From positions 1 to 64,000 of the forward strand of contig NZ_JAJBZH010000009.1 of the NCBI RefSeq assembly GCF_020551945.1: a DNA stretch of 64,000 bases, given 5' to 3'. The notes under the pieces are model-generated. The model was not told the origin of the DNA and made no database searches. It saw only the letters and a program-made list of their open reading frames with translations. The translations under genes were made by a program, and so were the position numbers. Shown one piece after another: positions 9,833 through 18,493 of this stretch (position 1 is the first letter of the stretch; every line of letters starts with the position of its first letter). The stretch is from Cellulosimicrobium marinum. GTDB lineage: Bacteria > Actinomycetota > Actinomycetes > Actinomycetales > Cellulomonadaceae.

Positions 9833-10416
9833 CACCGCCCCGAACTGCTGGGCGTGCCGAGGTGCCGACGGCGCGGCGACGCATTGCGCGAGCGCTTCTC
9901 TGGGGCGGGCGGATCGTCCTGGCGCTCGCCGTCGTCCTCGTCACCGTCACCCGAGCGACTTTCGACACCTGGTCGAACGGCCCACTCGACGAGGCCGGCT
10001 TCGCGACGCACTGGCTGCCGTCGACGACGATGATCGTGCTGTTCGTCTGTGGTCTGACGGCACCGCTCACCCTCCTACCGGTCGGCTCCGCAGCTCTCGT
10101 CACGACCGGTCCCGGTCGGATCCACGTGCCGACGGTACTGGGGCGGCGGAGCGTCGAGGCGAGGTCGGCGCGTGGTCGCCTGGTGGTCGTGCCGGGGTCC
10201 GGCATCGGCCTGGACGTTCTGGTGCTCGTGGACGCGACAGGGCGTCGGGTGGCGATCGCGACCTCCGGGCTCTGGGACGACGACGCCTCGCCCCTCCCCG
10301 ACCTGCCGGTCCGACGAACATCCGGCTTCCTCGGATGGCTCGTCGTGGGAGTCGCCGTCGTCAGCGCCTTCGCCGTCCTGTCGATCGGCGGCAGCCTGGC
10401 GCGCGTCCTCGTCTAG
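9829..10416 (+). CDS. Hypothetical membrane protein
   Basis: A 195-residue protein that I do not recognise. Hydrophobic segments lie at about residues 20-40, 62-88 and 170-190. Between the second and third is a soluble, beta-rich stretch (TTGPGRIHVPTVLGRRSVEA...) resembling the small PH-like domains of membrane proteins; this is only a resemblance. The GTG start overlaps the ppk2 stop. GC content is several percent below its neighbours (some 60-base stretches near 60%), a mild sign of different origin. Its TAG stop shares the four bases CTAG with the stop of convergent zapE. Confidence 0.65.
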   Translation: MTPPRTAGRAEVPTARRRIARALLWGGRIVLALAVVLVTVTRATFDTWSNGPLDEAGFATHWLPSTTMIVLFVCGLTAPLTLLPVGSAALVTTGPGRIHVPTVLGRRSVEARSARGRLVVVPGSGIGLDVLVLVDATGRRVAIATSGLWDDDASPLPDLPVRRTSGFLGWLVVGVAVVSAFAVLSIGGSLARVLV

Positions 10417-11501
10417 CGGACGAGCGCGCGACCGTCCTCGGCGAGCGCGCCGAGCCGCGACAGGGCGCGGTAGTACTTCTTGCGGTACCCGCCGCGCAGC
10501 ATCTCGTCGGTGAACAGGCCGTGCTCCCCCGCCCCGCCGAGGAGCACGGGCACGTCGCGGTCGTAGAGCCGGTCGACGAGCACGACGAGCCGCAGCGCCG
10601 CCGACTGCTCCGTCACGGGACGCACGCCGGTGAACGCGACGGCCTCCACGCCGTCGAGCATCGCGCGGTACCGGCTCGGGTGGACCTGGGCGAGATGGGC
10701 GAGGACGTCGTCGAACGCGTCGAGGGTGGCACCGGGGACCGTCGCCGCCGCCGCGCGCACGGCGTCGTCGGCGAGCGGCGCGGAGTCCGTGACGACGGCG
10801 CGGTGGCGGTAGTCCTCGCCGTCGACGCGCAGCACCTCGAAGCGCGCGGCGAGCGCCTGGATCTCGCGCAGGAAGTCCTCGGCGGCGAAGCGGCCCTCGC
10901 CGAGCGCCTCGGGGAGCGTGTTCGACGTCGCGGCGAGCGCCACGCCCCGGTCGGCGAGCTCGCGCAGCAGCCGGGACATGAGGACGGTGTCGCCCGGGTC
11001 GTCGAGCTCGAACTCGTCGATGCACACGAGCTTGCGCGTGGCGAGGGCGTCGACCGTGCGCGCGAACCCGAGGGCGCCGACGAGGTTGGTGTACTCGACG
11101 AACGTCCCGTACGCGCTCGCGTCGAGCCCCACGGCGTGCGCGAGGGACGTGAGCAGGTGCGTCTTGCCGACACCGAACCCGCCGTCCATGTACACGGCGG
11201 GCGCGGTGGTCCGGCGCGCGAACAGGCCCTTGCGCGGGGGCTTCACGACGGCGGCAGCAACCTCCTCGAGCCGGGCGACGGTCGTGGCCTGGCTGGGGTA
11301 GCGCGGGTTCGCGCGGTAGGTCGAGAAGCGGGCGTCCGTGAAGTGGCGCGGCGGGACGAGGTCGGCGAGCAGCCGCTCCGGCGAGACGTCCGGCCGCACG
11401 CCGGCGAGCGCACGGACCACGGTCGTCCTGTCCGGTTCGGGAGTCGGGGTCGGGGTGCCGGACGAGGCGGCCGTCCCGCCGGCGGCTGGCGCTGAGGTCA
11501 C
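10413..11501 (-). CDS. zapE: Cell division protein ZapE (AFG1-like ATPase)
   Basis: A 362-residue P-loop ATPase of the AFG1/ZapE family, which in proteobacteria acts at the division site. Walker A GGFGVGKTHL is at about residues 105-114 and Walker B LVCIDEFELDD at about 156-166. The conserved FxTYRANPRYPSQ and YMDGGFG elements are present. I choose the GTG at 11501 because a TAGGCT box (complement of 11510-11515) lies eight bases upstream. The frame is open 17 codons further, but those would overlap the divergent promoter. The first 25 residues are Ala/Pro/Thr-rich. The gene is divergent from the RibD-type reductase gene, with only 37 bp between starts. Confidence 0.9.
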   Translation of the reverse strand: MTSAPAAGGTAASSGTPTPTPEPDRTTVVRALAGVRPDVSPERLLADLVPPRHFTDARFSTYRANPRYPSQATTVARLEEVAAAVVKPPRKGLFARRTTAPAVYMDGGFGVGKTHLLTSLAHAVGLDASAYGTFVEYTNLVGALGFARTVDALATRKLVCIDEFELDDPGDTVLMSRLLRELADRGVALAATSNTLPEALGEGRFAAEDFLREIQALAARFEVLRVDGEDYRHRAVVTDSAPLADDAVRAAAATVPGATLDAFDDVLAHLAQVHPSRYRAMLDGVEAVAFTGVRPVTEQSAALRLVVLVDRLYDRDVPVLLGGAGEHGLFTDEMLRGGYRKKYYRALSRLGALAEDGRALVR

Positions 11502-11509
11502 GAGGATCC

Positions 11510-11531
11510 AGCCTACGCCTGCGGCTAGCGT
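11510..11531. promoter_or_regulatory. Back-to-back leaderless promoters for zapE and the reductase gene
   Basis: Minus-strand TAGGCT (complement of 11510-11515) serves zapE and plus-strand TAGCGT (11526-11531) serves the reductase gene. They are ten bases apart in a 37-bp gap between two GTG starts, so the two polymerase footprints must overlap. Confidence 0.55.
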
Positions 11532-11538
11532 GGCCCCT

Positions 11539-12384
11539 GTGACCTCTGCCACCGCCGGGCCCGGGCTCGCGGGTCGTGCCGACCTGCCGCCGCTCGACGT
11601 CCTCCTGCCCTCCCCCGCACGGCTCGACCCCGACCCGCGCGAGGACGCCCTCGCCGCGCTCTACGCCTACCCGCCGCGGTCCCGTGGCCCGGTGGCGGTC
11701 CGCGCGAACATGGTCACGAGCCTCGACGGCGCCGCGTGGGGGCCGGACGAGCGCTCGGGGTCGATCAACGACGACGCCGACTGGCGCGTCTTCCGCGTGC
11801 TGCGTGCCCTCGCGGACGTGGTGCTCGTCGGCGCAGGCACCGCACGGGCCGAGGGGTACACCGCCCTCGACCGGCCGCGCGGCCTGGGCCACCTCCACGA
11901 CGCGCCGCTCGAGCTCGCCCTCGTCACGCGCACGGGGAACGTCCCCGCGACCCTGGCCCCCGGGGACCGGCCGCCCCTCGTCCTCACGGGGCCCGACGGC
12001 GCGCGGGCGGCCCGCGCCGTCGTGCCGGCCGACCGCGTGCTCGTCGTCGGGGCGGGCGGCACGGACGGCACGGACCGCGTCGACCTGACCGCCGGTCTCG
12101 GGGCGCTCGCCGGGCTCGGCCTGACGCGCGTCCTGGCGGAGGGCGGCCCGTCGCTCCTCACGGACCTCCTGGGCGCGGACCTCCTCGACGAGCTCTGCGT
12201 GACGACCACGCCGTCGGTCGTCGGCCCGGGACCGGGCCGGATCGTCGCGGGCGACGCGACCGCGGGCCCGGCCGTGGCCCTGCCGCGCACGGCACGGCTC
12301 GGCCACCTTCTGCACTGCCCGGACGACCGGCCCGGCTCACCGGCCGGCACGACCCTCGCGCGCTGGCTCCTGCCGATAGGCTGA
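11539..12384 (+). CDS. RibD C-terminal-type pyrimidine reductase family protein
   Basis: A 281-residue protein of the RibD C-terminal / DHFR-like fold. Typical elements are VRANMVTSLDGAAWG (substrate and NADPH binding), the LVGAGTARAEGY loop, and LAEGGPSLLTDLL near residues 200-215. It lacks the N-terminal deaminase of RibD, so it is a stand-alone reductase. The reaction could be the riboflavin-pathway pyrimidine reduction, but many such paralogues have unknown substrates, and no rib gene is nearby. The GTG start is set by the -10 box seven bases before it. It is followed at once by the next gene's promoter. Confidence 0.8.
   Translation: MTSATAGPGLAGRADLPPLDVLLPSPARLDPDPREDALAALYAYPPRSRGPVAVRANMVTSLDGAAWGPDERSGSINDDADWRVFRVLRALADVVLVGAGTARAEGYTALDRPRGLGHLHDAPLELALVTRTGNVPATLAPGDRPPLVLTGPDGARAARAVVPADRVLVVGAGGTDGTDRVDLTAGLGALAGLGLTRVLAEGGPSLLTDLLGADLLDELCVTTTPSVVGPGPGRIVAGDATAGPAVALPRTARLGHLLHCPDDRPGSPAGTTLARWLLPIG
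12377..12382 (+). promoter_or_regulatory. -10 box TAGGCT inside the 3' end of the reductase gene
   Basis: TAGGCT overlaps the last codons and first stop-codon base of the upstream gene (TGA 12382-12384). Seven bases separate it from the GTG at 12390. Confidence 0.5.
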
Positions 12385-12389
12385 CGCGC

Positions 12390-12887
12390 GTGACCGACAC
12401 GATCCTGGTCCTCACCGAGGACACGCTCAACCCGGCCGACGTCCAGCACATCCTCGCGCTGCACAGCACCGAGGAGGGTGCCGAGACGCTCCGCTACCGG
12501 CTCCTCGTCCCGGCCGACACCGAGCGCAACCTGGTCTCCGCCATCGTCGACCACCTCAGCGTGGGCGAGCTCAAGGAGGCGTGGGACGAGGTCCTGGGCC
12601 GCGAGCCCTCCCGCGCGCAGGCGACGGCCACCGCCGCCGAGCAGCTCGAGCGCAGCACCGCCGAGCTCCGCGCGGCGGGTCGCGAGGCCGACGGCGCCGT
12701 CACCGACGACGACCCCCTGCCCGCGCTGCGCAAGGCCGTCGCGGCGGGCGACGTGCGGGAGATCGTCGTCGTGACGTACCCGCACGCGGTCGAGGACACG
12801 TTCCACACCGACTGGGCCTCGCGCGCCCGGGACGAGCTGCACGTGCCCGTGCTGCACCTCTACTCGGGGACCAGCGAGCTCGGCTGA
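12390..12887 (+). CDS. Conserved hypothetical protein, possibly USP-like fold
   Basis: This 165-residue protein is not recognised with confidence. It begins TDTILVLTEDTLNPADV and continues with alternating hydrophobic strands and amphipathic helices (strands near residues 5-10, 33-38, 120-126 and 150-155). The C-terminus (HVPVLHLYSG) is also strand-like. This Rossmann-like pattern resembles universal-stress or adenine-nucleotide alpha-hydrolase domains, without a clear ATP-binding glycine motif. The middle (about 75-110) is Ala/Glu-rich and helical. The GTG start follows the leaderless pattern. It converges with the racemase gene downstream. Confidence 0.6.
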   Translation: MTDTILVLTEDTLNPADVQHILALHSTEEGAETLRYRLLVPADTERNLVSAIVDHLSVGELKEAWDEVLGREPSRAQATATAAEQLERSTAELRAAGREADGAVTDDDPLPALRKAVAAGDVREIVVVTYPHAVEDTFHTDWASRARDELHVPVLHLYSGTSELG

Positions 12888-12936
12888 GCCCCGCGCCGTC
12901 GGGCCGGCCCGGGGTGAGGGTCGGCCAGGACGCGGC

Positions 12937-13665
12937 TCAGTCGCGGACGCGGTGGCCCGCGCGACGGATCGTCGCGCGGGCGAGCTGGTCCATCGAGTCG
13001 AGGTAGACGGGGTCGGCGAGCAGGTCGTGGTCGACGGCGACGACCGACAGCTCCGTGCACCCGAGGACGACGACCGACGCGCCCCGTGCGACGAGGCGGC
13101 CCGCCACGGCCCGGAACGTCGCGATGTCGACCGGGCGGCCCGCCTTCACCTGCTCGTAGATGATCTGCGAGACGAGCGCCTGGTCGGCCTCGTCCGGGAC
13201 GATCGCCTCCACCCCGCGCGCCGCGAAGGCGTCCTGGTACACGCCCGACGACGCGGTGCCGGCCGTCGCGAGGATCCCCACGGTCGTCAGCCCGGGCACC
13301 CGCTCCCGCGCGGCCTGGACCGTCGTGTCGATGATCGACACGAACGGCACGCTCACGGCGTCGAGCACCTGCTGGGTGAAGTAGTGCGCGGTGTTGCACG
13401 GCATGACGAGGAACGACACCCCGAAGGCCTCGAGCCGCTGCGCGTCGCGCGCGAGCACCGGGCCGGGGTCCTGCGTCGAGCGGCCGAGCACGAACGCGGT
13501 GCGGTCCGGGATCGTCGCGTGGTTGAGCACCACCATGTCGAGGTGGTCCTGGTCCCGCTCCGCGTCGGTGAGCGCGACGACGAGCTGGAGGAAGTACGCC
13601 GTCGCGAGCGGGCCGACACCGCCGATGACGCCGACGGGTGCCCGCTCGGCACCCGCGTCAGGCAC
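12937..13665 (-). CDS. Aspartate/glutamate racemase family protein
   Basis: A 242-residue, PLP-independent racemase. The two catalytic cysteines are both present: Cys90 in MPCNTAHYF and Cys203 in VLGCTELS. The N-terminal VGVIGGVGPLATAYF is the family's first motif, as in aspartate racemases. The GTG start lies eight bases inside the end of the upstream D-Asp-ligase-like gene, so the two are coupled. The obvious role in this context is to make D-Asp from L-Asp for that ligase. In Enterococcus faecium, as I recall, the D-Asp ligase gene also lies beside a racemase gene. Confidence 0.88.
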   Translation of the reverse strand: MPDAGAERAPVGVIGGVGPLATAYFLQLVVALTDAERDQDHLDMVVLNHATIPDRTAFVLGRSTQDPGPVLARDAQRLEAFGVSFLVMPCNTAHYFTQQVLDAVSVPFVSIIDTTVQAARERVPGLTTVGILATAGTASSGVYQDAFAARGVEAIVPDEADQALVSQIIYEQVKAGRPVDIATFRAVAGRLVARGASVVVLGCTELSVVAVDHDLLADPVYLDSMDQLARATIRRAGHRVRD

Positions 13666-14920
13666 GGTCGTCCCCCGTCGCGCGCGACGCCGCGGCCCGC
13701 ACGGCCGACACCGGGTAGTACTGCGCGAACTTGCGCACCTGGCGCAGCTCGGACAGCCGGACCCACAGGTCGCGCCGCCAGGCCCGGTCCCCGCGGTACT
13801 TCAGCGGGTGCCCGACGCGCTTGACCTTGCGCAGCCGCGCCGCCACCGCCGTGTCCCCCGCCGCGCGCACGTACCGGCGCAGGAGGAACCCGGGGACGAT
13901 CCGGTAGAGGACCGGCACCCGCCGCGGGTCGGGCACGCGCCCGCCCTGCAGGTGCTCGCCGACCCAGAACATGGCCGGGTTGATGCCGCTCGCGGTGAGG
14001 TAGAAGTTCGACCGCCCCGTCCGCGGGTTGAGCTCGAAGAAGTGGCCCCGCCCGTCGCGCGGGTCGACCTTGACGTCGAAGTTCGCGAACCCGGTCCACC
14101 CGAGGTGCTCCACGAGCCGGCGCGCGTCCGCCTCGATCTGCGGGAGCGGACCGGTGAGGATCGCGGCGGGGTTGCCGAGCGTCCCGGGCGTGTGCTCCTC
14201 GATCAGCACGTGCCCGCCGTGCGCCATGCGCACCCGGCCGTCCGAGTCGGAGAACGTCGTCATGATCCGCATCTGCGAGTCGTCGCCCGGCACGAACTCC
14301 TGGACGACGAACGCCTTGCGGTACCCCGCCTCGCCCGCCGTGTGCAGCAGCCACTCGAGCTCGGCGCGGTCGGCGAGCTCGTGGACCTTGCGCTTCCCGG
14401 CGAACTGGGTGTGGTGCCAGGCGACGTTGTCCCCCGGCTTCGCGATGATCGGGAACCGCAGGTCGAGGTCCCCGACCTCGTCGCCGCCGTGCCGCACGAC
14501 CGTGCGCGGGTGCGGCACGCCGAGCTCGTGGCACAGCTCGGAGAACCGCTGCTTGTCCATGACGCGGTCCAGCAGGTCCGTCGTCGTGTACGGCACGACC
14601 GCCACGTCCTCGAGCTGCGCGCGGTGCTCCGCGAGCGCCCGGACGTACCAGTCGGTGCACGTGACGACCATCGCGGGGGCCTTCGCCCGTCCCGCGATCT
14701 CCCGGACGGTGCGCACCATGACCTCGGGGTCGTCGAGCTGCGGCTCGATGACGTTCGTGAGGATGGTCGAGTAGCGCATGTTGCGCGTCGAGACGATCGT
14801 CACGACCGTGCTGCGCACCCCGTAGGCCTCGTGGAACGCGCGGGCCAGGCTGTACGCGCCGGCGTCGCCCCCCAGGATGATCGGGTGGACGACCGCCGGC
14901 CGTGCGACGCGACGACTCAC
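13658..14920 (-). CDS. ATP-grasp ligase, D-aspartate ligase (AslA)-like
   Basis: This 420-residue protein belongs to the ATP-grasp carboxylate-amine ligases. Its N-terminus (GGDAGAYSLARAFHEAYG), the FVPGDDSQMR element, WTGFANFDVKVDPRDG and FELNPRTGRSNFY match from memory the D-aspartate ligase of Enterococcus faecium. That enzyme adds D-Asp to the stem-peptide lysine of peptidoglycan precursors. The GTG start overlaps the gnd stop (GTGA), and the racemase gene follows with an eight-base overlap. Function as a cross-bridge D-Asp (or D-Glu) ligase is inference from these motifs and the racemase partner. The bacterial family placement could be taxonomically informative, because A4alpha/A4beta cross-bridges contain D-Asp or D-Glu. 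Confidence 0.78.
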   Translation of the reverse strand: MSRRVARPAVVHPIILGGDAGAYSLARAFHEAYGVRSTVVTIVSTRNMRYSTILTNVIEPQLDDPEVMVRTVREIAGRAKAPAMVVTCTDWYVRALAEHRAQLEDVAVVPYTTTDLLDRVMDKQRFSELCHELGVPHPRTVVRHGGDEVGDLDLRFPIIAKPGDNVAWHHTQFAGKRKVHELADRAELEWLLHTAGEAGYRKAFVVQEFVPGDDSQMRIMTTFSDSDGRVRMAHGGHVLIEEHTPGTLGNPAAILTGPLPQIEADARRLVEHLGWTGFANFDVKVDPRDGRGHFFELNPRTGRSNFYLTASGINPAMFWVGEHLQGGRVPDPRRVPVLYRIVPGFLLRRYVRAAGDTAVAARLRKVKRVGHPLKYRGDRAWRRDLWVRLSELRQVRKFAQYYPVSAVRAAASRATGDDRA

Positions 14921-16362
14921 GCGTCGCCGTCGCGCGTCTCGTTCCGGTCGCCGGACCACTCGGTGTGGAACACGCCCGGGCCGTCGACGCGGCGGTACGT
15001 GTGGGCGCCGAAGAAGTCGCGCTGCGCCTGGATGAGCGCGGCGGGGAGACGTTCGGCCCGCACGCCGTCGTAGTAGGCGAGCGAGGAGGAGAACGCCGGG
15101 GTCGGGACCCCGTTGAGCGCGGCCTGCGCGACAACGCGGCGCCACGCGGACAGGCCGTTGCCCACCGCGCCCGTGAAGTACTCGTCGGCGAGGAGCAGCG
15201 GGAGCTGCGCGTCGCGCTCGTACGCCTCCGTGATGCGGTTGAGGAAGCGCGCGCGGATGATGCAGCCGCCGCGCCAGATGCGGGCCATGGCACCGCGGTC
15301 GATGTCCCAGCCGTACTCGGCCGAGGCGGCGGCGATCTGGTCGAAGCCCTGCGAGTACGCGACGACCTTCGACGCGTAGAGCGCGAGGCGCACGTCCTCG
15401 ACGAACGCGTCGCGGTCGGTGACGTCCCACGCCTGGGCGTCGGCGGGCAGGGCCGCACGGCCCGCCTCGCGCTGCGGGACGGAGCCGGACAGGGCGCGCG
15501 CGAACGTCGCCTCGGCGATGCCGGTGATCGGCACGCCCAGGTCGAGGCCGTTCTGCACGGTCCAGCGGCCGGTGCCCTTCTGCTCCGCCTGGTCGAGCAC
15601 GACGTCGACGAACGCCGACCCGGTCGCGGCGTCCACGTGCTGGAGCACGTCGGCGGTGATCTCGATGAGGAACGACTCCAGGTCGCCCGTGTTCCACTCC
15701 TCGAAGGTCTTCCCGATCTCCGCGGCGGACGCGCCGAGCCCCTGCTTGAGCAGGTCGTACGCCTCGGCAATGAGCTGCATGTCGGCGTACTCGATGCCGT
15801 TGTGGACCATCTTCACGAAGTGGCCGGCGCCGTCGGGGCCGACGTACGTGCAGCAGGGGACGCCGTCGACCTTCGCCGAGATGTCCTCGAGGATCGGGCC
15901 GAGGCTCGCGTACGACTCGCGCGTGCCGCCGGGCATGATCGACGGGCCGTTGAGCGCGCCCTCCTCGCCGCCGGACACGCCGGTGCCGACGAAGTGCAGG
16001 CCCCGGGCGGCGAGCGCCTTCTCGCGGCGGATCGTGTCGGGGAAGTGCGCGTTGCCCGCGTCGACGACGATGTCGCCCTCCTCGAGCAGGGGCAGGAGCT
16101 CGTCGATCACGGCGTCGGTCGCGGCGCCGGCCTTGACCATGACGACGACCTTGCGGGGACGCTCGAGCGAGGCGACGAAGTCCGCCATGGACTCCGACGG
16201 CACGAAGTCGCCCTCGTGGCCCGCCTCGGCGATCAGGGACTGCGTCTTGGCGTACGAGCGGTTGTGCACCGCGACCGTGTAGCCGTGGCGGGCGAAGTTG
16301 CGGGCCAGGTTGCGGCCCATGACCGCGAGTCCGGTCACGCCGATCTGTGCTCGTGCTGCCAT
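14917..16362 (-). CDS. gnd: 6-phosphogluconate dehydrogenase (decarboxylating)
   Basis: The 481-residue long form of the pentose-phosphate enzyme that oxidises 6-phosphogluconate to ribulose 5-phosphate, CO2 and NADPH. The Rossmann motif GVTGLAVMGRNLARN is at about residues 7-21. The catalytic stretch GHFVKMVHNGIEYADMQ lies near residues 182-198, and the C-terminal domain is complete. The ATG at 16362 is preferred over an in-frame start 12 codons upstream because it has an AGGAG/GGGAAG ribosome binding site and matches the family's N-terminus. Its stop overlaps the D-Asp-ligase-like start, an unexpected partner. Confidence 0.95.
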   Translation of the reverse strand: MAARAQIGVTGLAVMGRNLARNFARHGYTVAVHNRSYAKTQSLIAEAGHEGDFVPSESMADFVASLERPRKVVVMVKAGAATDAVIDELLPLLEEGDIVVDAGNAHFPDTIRREKALAARGLHFVGTGVSGGEEGALNGPSIMPGGTRESYASLGPILEDISAKVDGVPCCTYVGPDGAGHFVKMVHNGIEYADMQLIAEAYDLLKQGLGASAAEIGKTFEEWNTGDLESFLIEITADVLQHVDAATGSAFVDVVLDQAEQKGTGRWTVQNGLDLGVPITGIAEATFARALSGSVPQREAGRAALPADAQAWDVTDRDAFVEDVRLALYASKVVAYSQGFDQIAAASAEYGWDIDRGAMARIWRGGCIIRARFLNRITEAYERDAQLPLLLADEYFTGAVGNGLSAWRRVVAQAALNGVPTPAFSSSLAYYDGVRAERLPAALIQAQRDFFGAHTYRRVDGPGVFHTEWSGDRNETRDGDA

Positions 16363-16476
16363 CTGCTTCCCTGCTCCTCGGAGATCGGTACCGGGCACGG
16401 CCGCGTCCCGGGCCCGCGGGGCGGGCGGGGCACGACGGGCACGCTGGTGCCGCCGGTACGGGGCGGATACCGGACC

Positions 16477-16482
16477 AGCCTA
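16477..16482 (-). promoter_or_regulatory. Candidate -10 box TAGGCT for the gnd operon
   Basis: The complement of AGCCTA at 16477-16482 reads TAGGCT. Transcription would begin near 16469, giving gnd a leader of roughly 105 bases with a ribosome binding site. No strong -35 is seen. Confidence 0.4.
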
Positions 16483-16616
16483 GTCCCTGGTCGTCGGCCC
16501 GCCCGGACGTGGCCACCATCCGGGCGCGGGCAGCGGTGGTGACGATCCGCCGCCGTCGGCGGTCACGATTCGGTGACGCACCCGCGCGCCCTGGCTCCGC
16601 GGGGCGCGGCGGCTCG

Positions 16617-16622
16617 TAGTGT
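16617..16622 (+). promoter_or_regulatory. -10 box TAGTGT, leaderless start of the DUF3000 gene
   Basis: TAGTGT is six bases before the GTG at 16629, with no Shine-Dalgarno sequence between. Confidence 0.55.
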
Positions 16623-16628
16623 CGACGG

Positions 16629-17222
16629 GTGATCACCGCACACGGGACCGACGTGCCCGCGGAGTTCCGCACCGCGCTGGAGTCGGCGTCCGCCCGGCGC
16701 GTGCGCCCCGAGGTGTCCCTGCAGGAGGTGCCCGCACCGCGTCGCATCGCCCCGTACTCGTTCGCGCTGACGGGCGAGGTCGCCGGGGCGCGGACCGACG
16801 ACGGCGAGCTCGCCTCGGGCCGCTTCGTCGTGCTGCACGACCCCGACGGCCAGGAGGCCTGGCACGGGAGGTTCCGGGTCGTCACGCTCGTGCGCGCGAC
16901 GCTCGAGCCGGAGCTCGCCGCCGAGGACATGCTCGCCGAGGTGGCGTGGACGTGGTTGGCGGACGCGATGCGCGACACGGGCGCCCGGGCGCACGCCGAG
17001 GGCGGCACCGTGACACGCGTGCTCTCGCAGAGCTTCGGCGCGATCGCGGGCCGCGCGGACGACGTCGAGCTGGAGATCCGGGCGTCGTGGACCCCCGCCT
17101 CCGCCGACCTCGGGCCGCACCTCGGCGCGTGGGCGCAGCTGTTGTGCACGGCCGCCGGCCTGCCCCCGCTCCCCGACGGCGTGGCAGCGCTGCCCCTGCG
17201 ACGCAATACCGTGGAGCCATGA
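16629..17222 (+). CDS. DUF3000 domain-containing protein
   Basis: A 197-residue actinobacterial protein of unknown function. The family pattern is visible in PAEFRTALESASAR, RRIAPYSFALTGEV, SGRFVVLHDPDGQEAWHGRFRVV and the C-terminal GPHLGAWAQLL element. No membrane segment or catalytic motif is evident. DUF3000 genes commonly sit beside a ribonuclease D gene in actinobacteria, as here, where the stop overlaps the rnd ATG (ATGA). The GTG start fits the -10 box upstream. Confidence 0.85.
   Translation: MITAHGTDVPAEFRTALESASARRVRPEVSLQEVPAPRRIAPYSFALTGEVAGARTDDGELASGRFVVLHDPDGQEAWHGRFRVVTLVRATLEPELAAEDMLAEVAWTWLADAMRDTGARAHAEGGTVTRVLSQSFGAIAGRADDVELEIRASWTPASADLGPHLGAWAQLLCTAAGLPPLPDGVAALPLRRNTVEP
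17207..17212 (+). promoter_or_regulatory. Possible internal -10 box TACCGT for rnd
   Basis: TACCGT lies six bases before the rnd ATG, inside the end of the DUF3000 gene. A GGAG stretch sits in the same gap, so rnd could be read both from a leaderless transcript and by coupling. Confidence 0.35.
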
Positions 17223-18493
17223 GCTCGGCCGCAGCACCCTCCACCACCCCCGACCCGACCGGCGACGCGCCGGGGTCGGACGCGCCCGTCGTCGTCCCTC
17301 TCACGGAGCCCGCCGACGGCGTCGGACCTGTGGTCGACACCCCCGAGGCGTTCGCGCGGGTCGTCGACGCGTTCGCCGCGGGCCGCGGCCCGGTGGCCGC
17401 GGACGCCGAGCGCGCCTCGGGGTACCGGTACGGCCAGCGCACCTACCTCGTGCAGGTGCGGCGCGAGGGCGCGGGGACAGCGCTGGTCGACCCGGTGGCG
17501 GTCCCCGACCTGGCGCCCCTGCGCGAGGCGGTCGGCGACGCGGAGTGGGTGCTCCACGCGGCGTCGCAGGACCTGCCGGGTCTCGCCGAGCACGGGGTCG
17601 TCCCGGCGCGGGTGTTCGACACCGAGCTGGCGGCCCGGCTCCTCGGGCTCGAGCGGGTGGGGCTGGGCGCGGTCGTCGCGGAGGTCCTCGGCCTGGGCCT
17701 GGCGAAGGAGCACTCGGCGGTGGACTGGTCGACGCGACCGCTGCCCGTGGAGTGGCTGCGGTACGCCGCCCTCGACGTCGAGGTGCTCGTCCCGTTGCGC
17801 GACGCGCTGGCCGCCCGGCTCGACGAGGCGGGGAAGTCGGCCTGGGCCGAGCAGGAGTTCGAGGCGGTGCGCACCGCTCCCCCGCCGCCGCCGCGCGTCG
17901 ACCCGTGGCGCCGCACGTCGGGCTCGCACACGGTCCGCGACGCCCGACGCCTCGCCGTGGTGCGCGGGCTGTGGCAGGCGCGCGACGAGAACGCGCGCCG
18001 TCGCGACGTCGCCCCGGGGCGGGTGCTGCCGGACCGCGCGATCGTCGCCGCGGCCGAGGCGCTGCCGCGCTCCGTCGCCCAGCTCGTCACGCTGCCGGCG
18101 TTCGCCGGGAAGGGGACCCGGCGCCGCGCCGCGTACTGGCAGCGCGCGATCGACGAGGCGCTGGCGCTCCCCGCCTCCGCGCTCCCCTCGCTGCGGGGGC
18201 CGCGCACGGACGCCCCGCCGCCGCCGCGCGCGTGGGGCGACCGCGACCCGGGCGCCGCGGCGCGCCTCCAGGCGGCGCGCGCCGTCGTCGCCGACGCCGC
18301 CGAGCGATGGCACGTCCCCGTGGAGAACCTCCTCCAGCCGGACGCGCTGCGCCGCGTGTGCTGGACGCCGCCCGAGCCGGCCGACGCCGCGGGGGTCGCC
18401 GCGTTCCTGCGCGGGCGCGGGGCGCGCGAGTGGCAGGTCGAGCTGCTCGCGCCGGCGCTGGCGGACGCGTTCGCGGGCGTCGGCGGCCGGTAG
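17219..18493 (+). CDS. rnd: Ribonuclease D family 3'-5' exonuclease with HRDC domain
   Basis: A 424-residue DEDDy exonuclease. After a disordered N-terminus (about 1-45), the exonuclease motifs appear: ADAERASGYRYGQRTYLVQ (Exo I, with an Asp-x-Glu pair), HAASQDLPGLAEHG (Exo II), and RYAALDVEVLVPL (Exo III, Tyr-x3-Asp). The C-terminal HRDC region (about 235-320) contains VRGLWQARDENARRRDVAPGRVLPDRAI. In other bacteria RNase D trims tRNA 3' ends. Translation is coupled to the DUF3000 gene. The TAG stop is the first half of the next gene's -10 box. Confidence 0.92.
   Translation: MSSAAAPSTTPDPTGDAPGSDAPVVVPLTEPADGVGPVVDTPEAFARVVDAFAAGRGPVAADAERASGYRYGQRTYLVQVRREGAGTALVDPVAVPDLAPLREAVGDAEWVLHAASQDLPGLAEHGVVPARVFDTELAARLLGLERVGLGAVVAEVLGLGLAKEHSAVDWSTRPLPVEWLRYAALDVEVLVPLRDALAARLDEAGKSAWAEQEFEAVRTAPPPPPRVDPWRRTSGSHTVRDARRLAVVRGLWQARDENARRRDVAPGRVLPDRAIVAAAEALPRSVAQLVTLPAFAGKGTRRRAAYWQRAIDEALALPASALPSLRGPRTDAPPPPRAWGDRDPGAAARLQAARAVVADAAERWHVPVENLLQPDALRRVCWTPPEPADAAGVAAFLRGRGAREWQVELLAPALADAFAGVGGR

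Noticed and set aside
12900-12911. Palindrome CGGGCCGGCCCG between convergent genes
   Set aside because: Twelve bases of pure G and C without a loop or neighbouring stem are likely by chance at this composition.
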